NCBI GenBank assembly: GCA_902786205.1
Contig: CADABQ010000015.1
Span: forward strand, 1-64,000
DNA length: 64,000 nt
Source: an uncultured Lachnospiraceae bacterium
GTDB taxonomy: Bacteria; Bacillota; Clostridia; Lachnospirales; Lachnospiraceae
Reading direction: 5' to 3'
This document shows positions 9,552 to 18,096 of this stretch, one piece after another. Each line of letters starts with the position of its first letter. The first letter of the stretch is position 1. The notes beneath the pieces are model-generated. The model searched no databases. It was given only the letters and a program-made list of their open reading frames with translations, and was not told where the DNA came from. Both the position numbers and the translations under genes were made by a program.

Positions 9552-10163
9552 ATGTATTTAATGATAGATCATTATGATTCCTTTGTGTATAATCTGGTAT
9601 CCTATTTTGAGGAGTTATTGTGTGATTTGCAGGTTGTACAGAGTGATACTTGCGATATAAAATGGATAGAGGATCGGATAAAAGAGAATGTGTTAGAAGG
9701 CATTATTTTATCACCGGGACCAAAAAGTCCGGAGGATTGTAAGAATAGCATAGAAATTATTCAAAAAGTGGCAGGAAAAGTGCCAATCTTAGGAGTATGT
9801 CTTGGACATCAGATGATTGGAAAAGCATTTGGTGCCGTTATTTTGCATGGGGGAAGACCTATGCATGGGAAGGTAACGCCTATTTCAAACAATCAAACAG
9901 GGTTATTTGAAACGTTACCAGCATCGTATCTGGTAACCCGATATCATTCTTTGGTTGTAGAAAAAAAGTCCTTACCCGCCTGTTTTCAGGTGGATGCAGT
10001 TTCGGAGGAAGGGGATATTATGGCAATGCATCATAAAGAATTGCCTGTTTATAGTGTTCAATTTCATCCAGAGGCAGTATGTACCCAATACGGGCATACA
10101 CTATTAAAAAATTATTTGAATTTAAGTAAAGGTTGGTGGAGAAGTCGTGAGCAGGAAGATTGA
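9552..10163 (+). CDS. pabA: Aminodeoxychorismate synthase, glutamine amidotransferase subunit
   Basis: A 203-aa class I glutamine amidotransferase that supplies ammonia to PabB for p-aminobenzoate, a folate precursor. The nucleophile Cys is in GVCLGHQMIG and the catalytic His-Glu in FHPEAV. The N-terminal MIDHYDSFVYNL matches TrpG/PabA. The start at 9552 puts the conserved MYLMIDHYDSF at the N-terminus; an upstream in-frame start at 9492 would add an unrelated tail. It overlaps pabB by 17 bases. PabA and TrpG are hard to tell apart alone. The pabB and pabC neighbours decide it. Confidence 0.9.
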   Translation: MYLMIDHYDSFVYNLVSYFEELLCDLQVVQSDTCDIKWIEDRIKENVLEGIILSPGPKSPEDCKNSIEIIQKVAGKVPILGVCLGHQMIGKAFGAVILHGGRPMHGKVTPISNNQTGLFETLPASYLVTRYHSLVVEKKSLPACFQVDAVSEEGDIMAMHHKELPVYSVQFHPEAVCTQYGHTLLKNYLNLSKGWWRSREQED

Positions 10164-11511
10164 AAAACTATCTTTTTATCGTGAGCCGCAGGATATATTT
10201 GAAAAATATCAGGCAGAGGAAATGGCAGTATTTTTAGATTCTTCACTGGAAAATGAAATGGGAAGATATTCCATTATTGCAGTATCACCACGCATGATTT
10301 TGAGCGAAACAGATGGAGTCTGTATGTGCAATGGGAGCAAGCAGAAGGTAGATATTTTAACATTGTTGCAAGTGGAATTGGACAAGCTGAAAAAAGAGTA
10401 TGAAAATCCATATGAAATTCCCTTAACAGCGGGTGCAATCGGATATTTTTCCTATGAATTTGGAAGAAAAGTATTGGGGGTAAAGAGCAGACATGTCAAA
10501 AAAGACAATATGCCCGATGCCCTGTTTTGCTTTTATGATGTATATATAATTGCGGATGTAAAGGAAAAACAATTATATTTGAGTGTAGAAGAAGGGGAAA
10601 AGGAAAAGTCAGGTGGATTGCAAGCTTGGATAAAGAAACTGGAACAGATCGCATCCTGTCCGCCTATAAAAAAACATACACAACTGGCAGAAGCACAACA
10701 TATATTTACAAGGGAAACCTACGGACAGGCATTGCAGGATATGATAACGTATATGAAAGATGGACATATTTATGTGGCAAATATGACGCAGCAATTTCAC
10801 GTAAAGGGAAAGTTAGCACCTTTTGAGGTATATCGTTATTTACGCACGTACAATCCAGCACCCTTTAGTGCCTATTTGAATTACGGAACGTTTCAGGTTG
10901 CATGTGCTTCACCGGAACGTTTTTTGCGTAAGGAGAAAACTATAATTACCACTCGTCCTATTAAGGGAACGAGAAAGCGCGGGGAAACCATAGAACAAGA
11001 TCAGATTCTACGTGCAGAATTAGAGAAGTCGGAAAAGGATCGAAGTGAACTTTTGATGATTATGGATTTAGAAAGAAATGATCTAAATCGCATTTGTGTA
11101 CCTGGTACTGTAAAAGTAACAGAGCCATTTGTAATAGAAGAATATGCAACGGTATTTCATTTGGTATCTGAAATACAGGGAGAAGTCAGACCTGATCTAA
11201 AACTAAAAGAGTTTGTGAGAAGTCTTTTTCCAGGGGGGTCTATTACGGGAGCACCTAAAATTCGTGCGATGGAAATCATTGACGAATTGGAGAAGGAGAG
11301 TCGTGGACTGTATACGGGAAATATTGGATACTTTGCTGGGGATGGCAGTTGCGATTTTAATATTGTGATTCGAACAGCTATTTATGAGGAGGAAAACTAT
11401 CATATTGGTGCAGGTGGTGGAATTACCTACGAATCAGATGTTGCATTTGAATATGAGGAGACGTTGCAGAAGGCGAAGGCATTATTGGAGGCTATTTATG
11501 AAGAAGATTGA
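10147..11511 (+). CDS. pabB: Aminodeoxychorismate synthase component I
   Basis: A 454-aa chorismate-using enzyme. It makes 4-amino-4-deoxychorismate with PabA. The motif RPIKGTRKRG carries the Lys typical of PabB, where anthranilate synthase has Ala. PGGSITGAPKIRAMEIIDEL is the conserved C-terminal chorismate-binding motif. Translation starts at GTG 10147, within the end of pabA and behind a GGTGGAG site. It overlaps pabC by 14 bases. The three genes form a compact operon with coupled translation. Confidence 0.92.
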   Translation: MSRKIEKLSFYREPQDIFEKYQAEEMAVFLDSSLENEMGRYSIIAVSPRMILSETDGVCMCNGSKQKVDILTLLQVELDKLKKEYENPYEIPLTAGAIGYFSYEFGRKVLGVKSRHVKKDNMPDALFCFYDVYIIADVKEKQLYLSVEEGEKEKSGGLQAWIKKLEQIASCPPIKKHTQLAEAQHIFTRETYGQALQDMITYMKDGHIYVANMTQQFHVKGKLAPFEVYRYLRTYNPAPFSAYLNYGTFQVACASPERFLRKEKTIITTRPIKGTRKRGETIEQDQILRAELEKSEKDRSELLMIMDLERNDLNRICVPGTVKVTEPFVIEEYATVFHLVSEIQGEVRPDLKLKEFVRSLFPGGSITGAPKIRAMEIIDELEKESRGLYTGNIGYFAGDGSCDFNIVIRTAIYEEENYHIGAGGGITYESDVAFEYEETLQKAKALLEAIYEED

Positions 11512-12238
11512 GATAGATGAGGGTTATTTTTTTGGAATGGGAGTATTTGAAACGATTGCAGTGGAAGCGGGAACACCTTTGTTTTTGAAAGAGCATTTGC
11601 AAAGAATGCGAAAAGGTTTGGAAACGTTACAAATTTCTTGCTCGGAATTTGAAACATTAACGGAAGCAAGAATAAAAAAAGAGTGTAGCCAAATCCCATA
11701 TAAGAGAGGCGTTTTAAAAATTTGTGTATCGGATAAAAATGTTTTTTTTCAAACAAGGGAAAATACTTATTATGCTAAACAGTACGAAAAAGGATTTACT
11801 ACAAAAGTAACGTCTGTTCGTAGAAATGAAACATCGCCGTTTACTTATGTGAAATCTTTAAATTCCGGAGATACTATTTTGGAAAAACGCAAGGCTGGAA
11901 AAGCTGGATTTTCAGAGGCAATATTTTTAAACACGAAGGGAAAATTGGCAGAAGGGGCTGTGTCTAACGTGTTTTTTATAAAGGATAAAAAAATTTATAC
12001 GCCTACCGTTTCCAGTGGAATATTACCAGGTATCCTGCGTGATTATATAATAAAGACATACGATGTGCTTGAGAAGGAAATAGCATTGGATGAGGTTACA
12101 CAGTATGATGAAATGTTTTTGACGAATTCTCTGATGGGAATTATGCCTGTAAGTTGTTTGGAGGGGGAAAAAAAATTCTTGATGGAACAAGGAAAAAATA
12201 TGGCAAAAATGTATTTGAAACGCTTTACAAAGTTATAA
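11498..12238 (+). CDS. pabC: Aminodeoxychorismate lyase (class IV aminotransferase fold)
   Basis: A 246-aa PLP enzyme that splits aminodeoxychorismate to p-aminobenzoate and pyruvate. The PLP lysine is probably in YVKSLNSGD. The family motif EGAVSNVFFIKD, with SSGILPGILR after it, follows. ATG 11498 is chosen because it has GGAGG seven bases upstream and starts right at the family N-terminus. An upstream in-frame ATG at 11384 would read through the pabB coding sequence. D-amino acid or branched-chain aminotransferases share the fold, but the pabAB context supports PabC. Confidence 0.88.
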   Translation: MKKIEIDEGYFFGMGVFETIAVEAGTPLFLKEHLQRMRKGLETLQISCSEFETLTEARIKKECSQIPYKRGVLKICVSDKNVFFQTRENTYYAKQYEKGFTTKVTSVRRNETSPFTYVKSLNSGDTILEKRKAGKAGFSEAIFLNTKGKLAEGAVSNVFFIKDKKIYTPTVSSGILPGILRDYIIKTYDVLEKEIALDEVTQYDEMFLTNSLMGIMPVSCLEGEKKFLMEQGKNMAKMYLKRFTKL

Positions 12239-12293
12239 ATATTCTAGTATGATAGAGAAGAAAAAAATGTTACAGAAGAAAATATTGTAGTTT

Positions 12294-12438
12294 ATGTACT
12301 TTCAGAGTCTCTTTGTGCTTGATTTTGCGAAATGATTTTTTTCAGATATGCACAAATTTAGGAACCATACGTTGATTCAATTTGTGTGTAACTGGCGGAA
12401 AATCACCCACAAAAGTGGATGTGAGGGGGAAAAGTACG
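12294..12438 (+). repeat. Palindromic intergenic element, copy A
   Basis: About 145 bp closely related to copy B at 57150-57312. Shared blocks include GAGTCTCTTTGTGC, GATTTTGC, CAGATATGCACAAATTTA and AACTGGCGGAAAA-like sequence. The outer arms are degraded here: GTACTTT at the left pairs with AAAGTAC-like sequence at the right. An inner pair ATATGCACAAATT/AATTTGTGTGTAACT is kept. It occupies most of the gap between pabC and feoAB and ends 28 bases before the FeoAB start. Confidence 0.8.
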
Positions 12439-12465
12439 TTTTCAGGAAAAGAGGAAAAAAGGTAT

Positions 12466-14826
12466 ATGACACTAAAAGAGCTAGAAATTGGAAAAGCAGC
12501 AGCGGTGATACGAGTAGGGGGAGAAGGTGTACTTCGACAGCATTTTTTAGATATGGGGATTATTCCAGGTGTTGAGGTTACTATGGTAAAATATGCTCCA
12601 ATGGGGGACCCTATGGAAATTCGTATTCATGAATATGAGTTGACTCTGCGTTTGGCAGATGCAGAAAAGATTGAGATTGCAAAAGTACATGATGCCATGA
12701 AAAAAAAGAAAACGACAGCAAAAGGAAAAAACAAAGTAATAAACCATCCAGGATTAGGAGAGGGTGGAAAGTATCATGAAAAAGTTGGAGAAAATCCTTT
12801 ACCAAAAACAGAAAAGTTAACGTATGCGTTAGTTGGAAATCAAAACTGTGGAAAGACGACTCTTTTTAATCGTTTGACAGGTTCTAATCAACATGTAGGA
12901 AATTTTCCGGGCGTCACAGTAGATCGAAAAGATGGAATGATAAAGGGACGCGAGAATACAAGAATTACAGATTTACCTGGTATTTATTCAATGTCTCCAT
13001 ATACAAGCGAAGAAATTGTTACGCGTGAATTTTTATTAAAGGAAAAACCAAAAGGTATTATAAATATTATTGATGCCTCTAATATTGAAAGAAATCTTTA
13101 TCTGACTATGCAACTGATGGAATTAGATATTCCAATGGTGGTAGCTTTGAACATGATGGATGAGGTAAGGGAAAATGGTGGTTCCATATTGGTAAATGAA
13201 ATGGAAGAAATGCTAGGAGTGCCGGTAATCCCAATTTCAGCAGCTAAAAATGAAGGAATTGAGGAATTGGTAGATCATGCGCTTCATGTGGCAAAATATC
13301 AGGAAAAGCCTAAAAAGAAGGATTTTTGTGAAAATGATGCAGATGGTAGTGCTGTACATAGGTGTATCCATGGAATTATGCATTTAATTGAGGATCATGC
13401 AAAAGGAAAAAATGTATCGGTTCGTTTTATCGCTACTAAACTTGCAGAAGGGGATCCGTTGATTGCACAACAATTAAATCTTAGTCAAAATGAAAAGGAA
13501 ATGATTGAACACATTATTTTGCAAATGGAAGAGGAACGTGGTCTGGATCATGCAGCTGCCATTGCAGATATGCGTTTTCAGTATATTCAAAAGATATGTG
13601 AGAAAACAGTTGTAAAACCACAGGAAAGCAAAGAACATAAACGTAGCGAGAAAATAGATAAAGTATTAACTGGTAAATATACAGCCGTACCAACGTTTAT
13701 TTTAATTATGTTTGCAGTGTTTTTGCTGACATTTAATGTGATTGGTAGTGGATTGTCAAATTTGTTAAGTATGGGAATTGGCTGGGTTACAACACAGACG
13801 GATCTGTTTTTGACGTATCTTCGTATCAATAAGGTGTTACATTCGCTTATTATTGATGGTATATTTAATGGTGTCGGTAGTGTAGTGAGTTTTCTACCAA
13901 TTATAGTGACGTTATTCTTTTTCTTATCTTTGTTGGAGGATAGTGGATATATGGCTAGGGTTGCTTTTGTTATGGATAGTATGTTACGAAAACTTGGATT
14001 ATCAGGACGAAGCATTGTACCGTTGTTGGTTGCATTTGGATGTACAGTGCCTGGTGTTATGGCAAGTAGAACGCTTCCTTCTGAACGGGATAGAAAAATG
14101 ACGATTTTATTAACACCTTTTATGAGTTGTTCTGCAAAAGTGCCGATCTATGCATTTTTTGCAGCAGCGTTTTTTCCTAAACAAGGTGCGTTGGTTATGA
14201 TTGGTTTGTATGCATTTGGAATAGTAGCTGGAATCGTAGTTGCATTACTTATGCGAAAAAGTATGTTTAAGGGAGAGCCGGTTCCGTTTGTTATGGAATT
14301 GCCAAATTATCGTATGCCACAGGCGAAAAACGTATTGCAACTTTTATGGGAAAAGGCAAAGGATTTTTTGAAAAAAGCATTCACGGTAATCTTTCTAGCT
14401 ACAATTGTAATATGGTTTTTACAGACCTTTGACATTCAGTTTAATGCAGTAGGTGACCATACGCAAAGTAGTATCTTGGCTACCATTGCTGGTTGGATAG
14501 CACCAGTATTTAAGCCATTAGGTTTTGGAAACTGGAAAATATGTACAGCATTGATTTCTGGATTTTTAGCCAAAGAAAGTATTGTGTCTACCCTTTCTAT
14601 ATTGATGGGTTCTTCTGCTATCATTGCAAGCAGTATTTCCACATTAGGAGCTGTTTGTTTGCTTGTATTCTGCTTGTTATATACACCGTGTATAGCAGCC
14701 GTTGCCTCTATAAAAAGAGAGTTAGGTGGAAAATGGGCCTTGTTTGTTATTGTTGGACAGTGCATTCTTGCATGGATTATGGCATTTTTGGTTCATTGTG
14801 TAGGATTTATAATAGGTTTACGTTAA
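12466..14826 (+). CDS. feoB: Ferrous iron transporter, FeoA-FeoB fusion
   Basis: A 786-aa Fe(II) importer of the inner membrane. Residues ~1-75 are a FeoA (SH3-like) domain. A Lys-rich linker follows, and then the FeoB G domain: G1 GNQNCGKTT, G3 DLPG, G4 NMMD. The membrane part from ~430 has the two Gate motifs, with Cys in AFGCTVPG and in MSCSAKVP, and SGFLAKESIVSTL. Separate FeoA and FeoB are more common; the fusion is known in anaerobes. I start at ATG 12466, where FeoA homology begins. A longer in-frame start at 12382 would be encoded by the repeat element. No iron-box operator was recognised. Confidence 0.93.
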   Translation: MTLKELEIGKAAAVIRVGGEGVLRQHFLDMGIIPGVEVTMVKYAPMGDPMEIRIHEYELTLRLADAEKIEIAKVHDAMKKKKTTAKGKNKVINHPGLGEGGKYHEKVGENPLPKTEKLTYALVGNQNCGKTTLFNRLTGSNQHVGNFPGVTVDRKDGMIKGRENTRITDLPGIYSMSPYTSEEIVTREFLLKEKPKGIINIIDASNIERNLYLTMQLMELDIPMVVALNMMDEVRENGGSILVNEMEEMLGVPVIPISAAKNEGIEELVDHALHVAKYQEKPKKKDFCENDADGSAVHRCIHGIMHLIEDHAKGKNVSVRFIATKLAEGDPLIAQQLNLSQNEKEMIEHIILQMEEERGLDHAAAIADMRFQYIQKICEKTVVKPQESKEHKRSEKIDKVLTGKYTAVPTFILIMFAVFLLTFNVIGSGLSNLLSMGIGWVTTQTDLFLTYLRINKVLHSLIIDGIFNGVGSVVSFLPIIVTLFFFLSLLEDSGYMARVAFVMDSMLRKLGLSGRSIVPLLVAFGCTVPGVMASRTLPSERDRKMTILLTPFMSCSAKVPIYAFFAAAFFPKQGALVMIGLYAFGIVAGIVVALLMRKSMFKGEPVPFVMELPNYRMPQAKNVLQLLWEKAKDFLKKAFTVIFLATIVIWFLQTFDIQFNAVGDHTQSSILATIAGWIAPVFKPLGFGNWKICTALISGFLAKESIVSTLSILMGSSAIIASSISTLGAVCLLVFCLLYTPCIAAVASIKRELGGKWALFVIVGQCILAWIMAFLVHCVGFIIGLR

Positions 14827-14839
14827 AAAATATAAAAGA

Positions 14840-14874
14840 ACAAGCCTCTACTGTCTTTGGTGGTAGGGGCTTGT
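14840..14874 (+). other. Stable hairpin right after feoAB
   Basis: ACAAGCCTCTAC pairs with GTAGGGGCTTGT over 12 bp (one U-G) with an 11-base loop. No T run follows, so it may protect the 3' end of the mRNA rather than terminate. Confidence 0.6.
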
Positions 14875-14900
14875 ATAAATTGCAAATGAAGTTTTCGTCG

Positions 14901-14946
14901 TAAAAGAGTTGCTGGTTACACCTAGGTGCGAACAGCAACTCTTTTA
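14901..14946 (+). terminator. Probable terminator, 14-bp perfect hairpin
   Basis: TAAAAGAGTTGCTG pairs perfectly with CAGCAACTCTTTTA. The A tract of the 5' arm faces the U tract of the 3' arm. It separates feoAB from the promoter at 14957 and could act in both directions. Confidence 0.65.
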
Positions 14947-14956
14947 TTAAAATATC

Positions 14957-14987
14957 TTGACTTAAAGTTAACTTTAAGTTGTAAAAT
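14957..14987 (+). promoter_or_regulatory. MerR-type promoter with AdhR/NmlR-like operator
   Basis: The -35 TTGACT and -10 TAAAAT are 19 bp apart, the long spacer typical of MerR-activated promoters. The spacer holds a perfect 20-bp palindrome ACTTAAAGTTAACTTTAAGT. Its core, CTTAAAG-N4-CTTTAAG (14961-14978), is the form I recall for the AdhR box of Bacillus. A MerR regulator of that subfamily is encoded at 19640. The promoter faces the DXS-like gene 350 bases downstream, with a repeat element in between. Confidence 0.75.
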
Positions 14988-15039
14988 AACTTTATAAAAG
15001 GACAAGAAAAGCCACTGCCTTTAGGCGTTGGGTATCTTG

Positions 15040-15071
15040 CACGAGGTGTGGGTTTCAAGCCCCATACCTCG
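15040..15071 (+). repeat. Hairpin cluster in the feoAB to DXS-like gap
   Basis: CGAGGTGTGGG pairs with CCCATACCTCG, with one G-T pair. A second small hairpin GGCACGCAGTGCC and then dispersed repeat copy 2 follow. The gap 14827-15333 is 507 bases. Besides these and the operator, 15135-15330 holds nothing I recognise. Confidence 0.5.
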
Positions 15072-15082
15072 TAAGGCACGCA

Positions 15083-15132
15083 GTGCCGCTTTTATATGAG
15101 CAAGTAGCGAAGCGGATTGCGAATATCCTTGA
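15083..15132 (+). repeat. Dispersed ~50-bp repeat, copy 2
   Basis: It matches copy 1 (9439-9489) nearly throughout: GTGCCGCTTTTATAT, then AAGTAGCGAAGCGGATTGCGAATAT and CTTGA. The CCGCTT/AAGCGG arms can pair. It lies between the MerR-type promoter and the DXS-like gene. Confidence 0.75.
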
Positions 15133-15333
15133 CTATAAAAAGAAAATCATATAGATGTATTCTTAGAATTCTCGTGCCACTATTTTCGACCGATTTTTGT
15201 CAACTGCTTATAGATGGACTTAACGTAGGTTTCAGGTATGTTTCATAAATTTTTGCATAGTCGTAAGAAGTATTTCGCAGAACTAGAATGAGATTTCGAG
15301 AGTACAAAGTGGAGAAAAGGAGTGTAGGTAGAG

Positions 15334-17088
15334 ATGTATATTGAAAAGATTGAGCAACCTTCAGATGTGAAGAAATTAAATTTGGAGCAATTAACGATAC
15401 TTGCGGAAGAAATGCGTCATGCATTGTTGATAAGAGCAAGTAAGCATGGTGGCCATTTTGGACCAAACTTTGGTATTGTAGAGGCTACGATTGCGATGCA
15501 TTATGTATTTGAATCTCCAAAAGATAAGATTGTGTATGATGTTTCACATCAAAGTTATCCACATAAAATGCTGACAGGAAGAAAAGACGCATATCTTTAT
15601 GAAGAACATTATGATGATGTATCTGGATACAGCAATCCAAACGAGAGTGAACATGACTTTTTTACCGTGGGACATACCTCTACTTCCATTAGCCTTGCAT
15701 GTGGTCTTGCAAAAGCAAGAGACTTAAAGGGAGAAAAGGGAAATGTGATTGCAGTAATTGGAGACGGTTCTTTAAGTGGAGGAGAAGCTTTAGAAGGCTT
15801 GGACTATGCAGCAGAGTTGGGTGGAAATATGATTATCGTAGCAAATGATAATGATATGTCTATCGCAGAAAACCATGGTGGAATGTACCGCAATCTAAAG
15901 TTACTTCGCGATACAAATGGACAGGCGGAATGCAATTTCTTTAAAGCTATGGGCTTGGACTATGTTTATGTAAAAGAAGGAAATAACATTGCAGACTTGA
16001 TTGCCGCATTTGAACAGGTGAAGGATAGTGAAAAAACAGTAGTTGTGCATATCAATACTTTAAAAGGAAAGGGATATGCACCAGCCGAGAAGAATAAGGA
16101 ACAATGGCATTATAATGGACCTTTTCATATTGAAACAGGAGAACCACTTGTAACGGTTGAAGAGGAAGATTATTCCAGCGTGACAGCAGAGTATCTTTTA
16201 AAGAAAATGAAAAAGGATTCTCGTGTAGTAGGAATTACAGCAGGAACGCCAACGGTTATGGGATTTACCGCAGAAAAGCGTAAAGAAGCAGGAAGACAGT
16301 TTGTGGATGTAGGAATTGCGGAGGAGACCGCAGTTGCGTTGGCTTCAGGAATTGCCGCAAATGGAGGTAAGCCTGTTTTTGGTGTATATAGTACCTTCGT
16401 ACAACGTACCTTTGACCAGATTTCACAGGATGTATGTATTAATAATAGTCCTGCCACCATTGTTACATTTTGGGGTTCTGTGTATGGAATGAATGATGTA
16501 ACACATCTTGGTTTGCAAGATATACCAATGATGGCGAATATTCCTAATCTGGTTTATTTGGCACCAACTACAAAAGAAGAATATCTGGCTATGTTGGATT
16601 GGAGTTTGGAGCAAGATAGCTATCCAGTAGCAATTAAGTTACCAGGTGGACCTATGTTATCCGATGGAAAAGAAATTCACAAAGACTTTAGTAAGTTAAA
16701 CACTTATGAAGTGACAAAACAGGGAAGTAAAGTTGCTATTCTTGGACTTGGTACTTTTTATGGATTAGGACAGGAAGTAGCGGAAAAACTTGCAGAAAAA
16801 ACAGGTGTAGAGGCAACGGTTATCAATCCATATTATATTACGGGTCTGGATACTGAACTTTTGGAAAAGTTGAAAAAAGACCATTCTGTAGTAATCACAT
16901 TGGAAGATGGTATCTTAGATGGTGGCTTCGGTGAAAAAATTGCTCGTTTCTATGGTGCTTCTGATGTAAAGATATTAAACTTTGGCTTGAAAAAAGAATT
17001 TTTAGATCGTTATGATGTGGCAGAAGTATTGAAGGAAAATCATTTGACTGCTGAGCAGATTGTAAAGGATATAGAGGAAATCATGTAG
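15334..17088 (+). CDS. Transketolase-family enzyme resembling 1-deoxy-D-xylulose-5-phosphate synthase
   Basis: A 584-aa thiamine-diphosphate enzyme, somewhat shorter than housekeeping DXS (~620-640 aa). The N-terminal SKHGGHFGPNFGIVEATIAM and VSHQSYPHKMLTGR resemble DXS. The TPP motif is GDGSLSGG...NDNDMS. The transketolase pyrimidine domain follows, with VDVGIAEETAVALASG, and the C-terminal domain has ITLEDGILDGGFGEKI. It may be a true DXS or a paralogue using another aldehyde acceptor. Its neighbours (cupin, CMD-like protein, AdhR-like regulator) point to an electrophile or aldehyde-linked role, which is inference. An AGGAG site precedes the ATG. Confidence 0.75.
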   Translation: MYIEKIEQPSDVKKLNLEQLTILAEEMRHALLIRASKHGGHFGPNFGIVEATIAMHYVFESPKDKIVYDVSHQSYPHKMLTGRKDAYLYEEHYDDVSGYSNPNESEHDFFTVGHTSTSISLACGLAKARDLKGEKGNVIAVIGDGSLSGGEALEGLDYAAELGGNMIIVANDNDMSIAENHGGMYRNLKLLRDTNGQAECNFFKAMGLDYVYVKEGNNIADLIAAFEQVKDSEKTVVVHINTLKGKGYAPAEKNKEQWHYNGPFHIETGEPLVTVEEEDYSSVTAEYLLKKMKKDSRVVGITAGTPTVMGFTAEKRKEAGRQFVDVGIAEETAVALASGIAANGGKPVFGVYSTFVQRTFDQISQDVCINNSPATIVTFWGSVYGMNDVTHLGLQDIPMMANIPNLVYLAPTTKEEYLAMLDWSLEQDSYPVAIKLPGGPMLSDGKEIHKDFSKLNTYEVTKQGSKVAILGLGTFYGLGQEVAEKLAEKTGVEATVINPYYITGLDTELLEKLKKDHSVVITLEDGILDGGFGEKIARFYGASDVKILNFGLKKEFLDRYDVAEVLKENHLTAEQIVKDIEEIM

Positions 17089-17094
17089 CAAGTA

Positions 17095-17294
17095 GTTACT
17101 ATTCACAGCCGATTTGTATCAAGCAACTAGACATGTCGTGCTCGCACGTAAGGGGCTGGTTGCTTGATACAAAGCTGCCGTGTAGGCAGTTCTTCTGTAC
17201 AGGAAGAAAAAGGAAGCTGCTGATTTTGTAGCGTTCTGCGCAGGTTTTGCGCAGATTTTTCTGAATGTAGAGAAGAAAGGCTGTGAATAGTAAC
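17095..17294 (+). repeat. Long palindromic element with nested hairpins
   Basis: The outer arms GTTACTATTCACAGCC (17095-17110) and GGCTGTGAATAGTAAC (17279-17294) are perfect 16-bp inverted repeats. Inside, TTTGTATCAAGCAAC (17113-17127) pairs perfectly with 17159-17173, CTGCC pairs with GGCAG, and TCTGCGCA pairs with TGCGCAGA. The element starts seven bases after the DXS-like stop. A dispersed AGTAGCGAAG motif abuts its right end. Confidence 0.8.
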
Positions 17295-17331
17295 AGCAAG
17301 TAGCGAAGTGGATTGTGAATAGTATTGACAT
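17295..17331 (+). repeat. Dispersed AGTAGCGAAG-type repeat, copy 3
   Basis: AGCAAGTAGCGAAGTGGATT followed by GTGAATAGTATTGAC. It matches the 3' half of copies 1 and 2 and lies 23 bases upstream of the cupin gene. Confidence 0.6.
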
Positions 17332-17353
17332 AAGAAAAGAGAGGTAGATTGAT

Positions 17354-17794
17354 ATGAAGTATAGTAATAAAGAAGATTTTGAAAAAGCAGATGTGTTTGG
17401 TGTTGGACAGCCAAACGATGGATTTGCACAGTATTTTATTGGAGACTCTTTTTTAAAACCACTTACCCAGCCAGGAGAATGTCCTGTTTTCCTGGCAAAT
17501 GTAACCTTTGAACCAGGTTGCCGAAATAACTGGCATATTCATCATGCGAAAAGTGGTGGTGGACAGTTATTGATCTGTACAGCAGGTGAGGGCTGGTATC
17601 AGGAGGAAGGAAAAGATGCCGTGAGTTTAGTTCCGGGTACGGTTATTACGATTCCAGCGGAAGTAAAGCATTGGCATGGAGCAAAGAAAGATAGTTGGTT
17701 CAGTCATATTGCAGTGGAAGTTCCTGGAGAAGAGACAAGCAATGAATGGTGTGAACCTGTGTCAGATGAGCAGTATAATAAATTGGGTGAATAA
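17354..17794 (+). CDS. Cupin-domain protein
   Basis: A 146-aa single-domain cupin. The metal-binding motifs are visible: NNWHIHHAKSGGGQLLIC (motif 1, His-x-His and a downstream residue) and PAEVKHWHGA (motif 2 His). The length and the form QEEGKDAVSLVPGTVITIP fit small cupins that often accompany carboxymuconolactone decarboxylase-like proteins. The reaction is unknown. A GAGAGG site lies upstream. It stands between two long palindromic elements and before the CMD-like gene. Confidence 0.85.
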   Translation: MKYSNKEDFEKADVFGVGQPNDGFAQYFIGDSFLKPLTQPGECPVFLANVTFEPGCRNNWHIHHAKSGGGQLLICTAGEGWYQEEGKDAVSLVPGTVITIPAEVKHWHGAKKDSWFSHIAVEVPGEETSNEWCEPVSDEQYNKLGE

Positions 17795-17804
17795 GTAAAT
17801 AAGT

Positions 17805-18065
17805 GATTGCGAAACTCAATTTACTCTGAGAACTTTTGTGCAGAACTTACATATCAACACAAGGCACGCTCTCGCTGCCCGACACTCGTAGCGGTACATA
17901 AGGCACCAAAATACGGTGCCACGCCCAAGGCACGCTTTCACACTAAGTTCGAAAATACCTCACTAAGTGTTCAATGTGAGTACCGACGGTGTCGGAAGCA
18001 CCTTGCTTATGATATGCAAATTTGCACAAATGAAATGTAGTTTATTGAGAGTTTCACAATTATTG
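17805..18065 (+). repeat. Long imperfect palindrome (~260 bp)
   Basis: The two halves pair in order from the outside: GATTGCGAAACTCAATTT with AATTGTGAAACTCTCAAT, TTTTGTGCAGAACTTACATATC with GATATGCAAATTTGCACAAA, CATATCAACACAAGGCAC with GTGC-like CACCTTGCTTATGATATG, and CCGACACTCGTAGCGGTAC with GTACCGACGGTGTCGG. The middle repeats the block AAGGCACGCT. There is no credible gene inside. It could fold as one long stem between the cupin and CMD-like genes. Confidence 0.75.
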
Positions 18066-18096
18066 TGGATAAATAAAAAAGAAAGGGGATAAGGTT

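Noticed and set aside
12382..12465. N-terminal 28-residue extension of FeoAB
   Set aside because: It would be encoded by the palindromic element and has no FeoA similarity. The FeoA domain starts at ATG 12466.
17807..18040. A 77-codon open frame after the cupin gene
   Set aside because: It lies wholly within a long palindrome, has no ribosome site and its composition follows the repeat.
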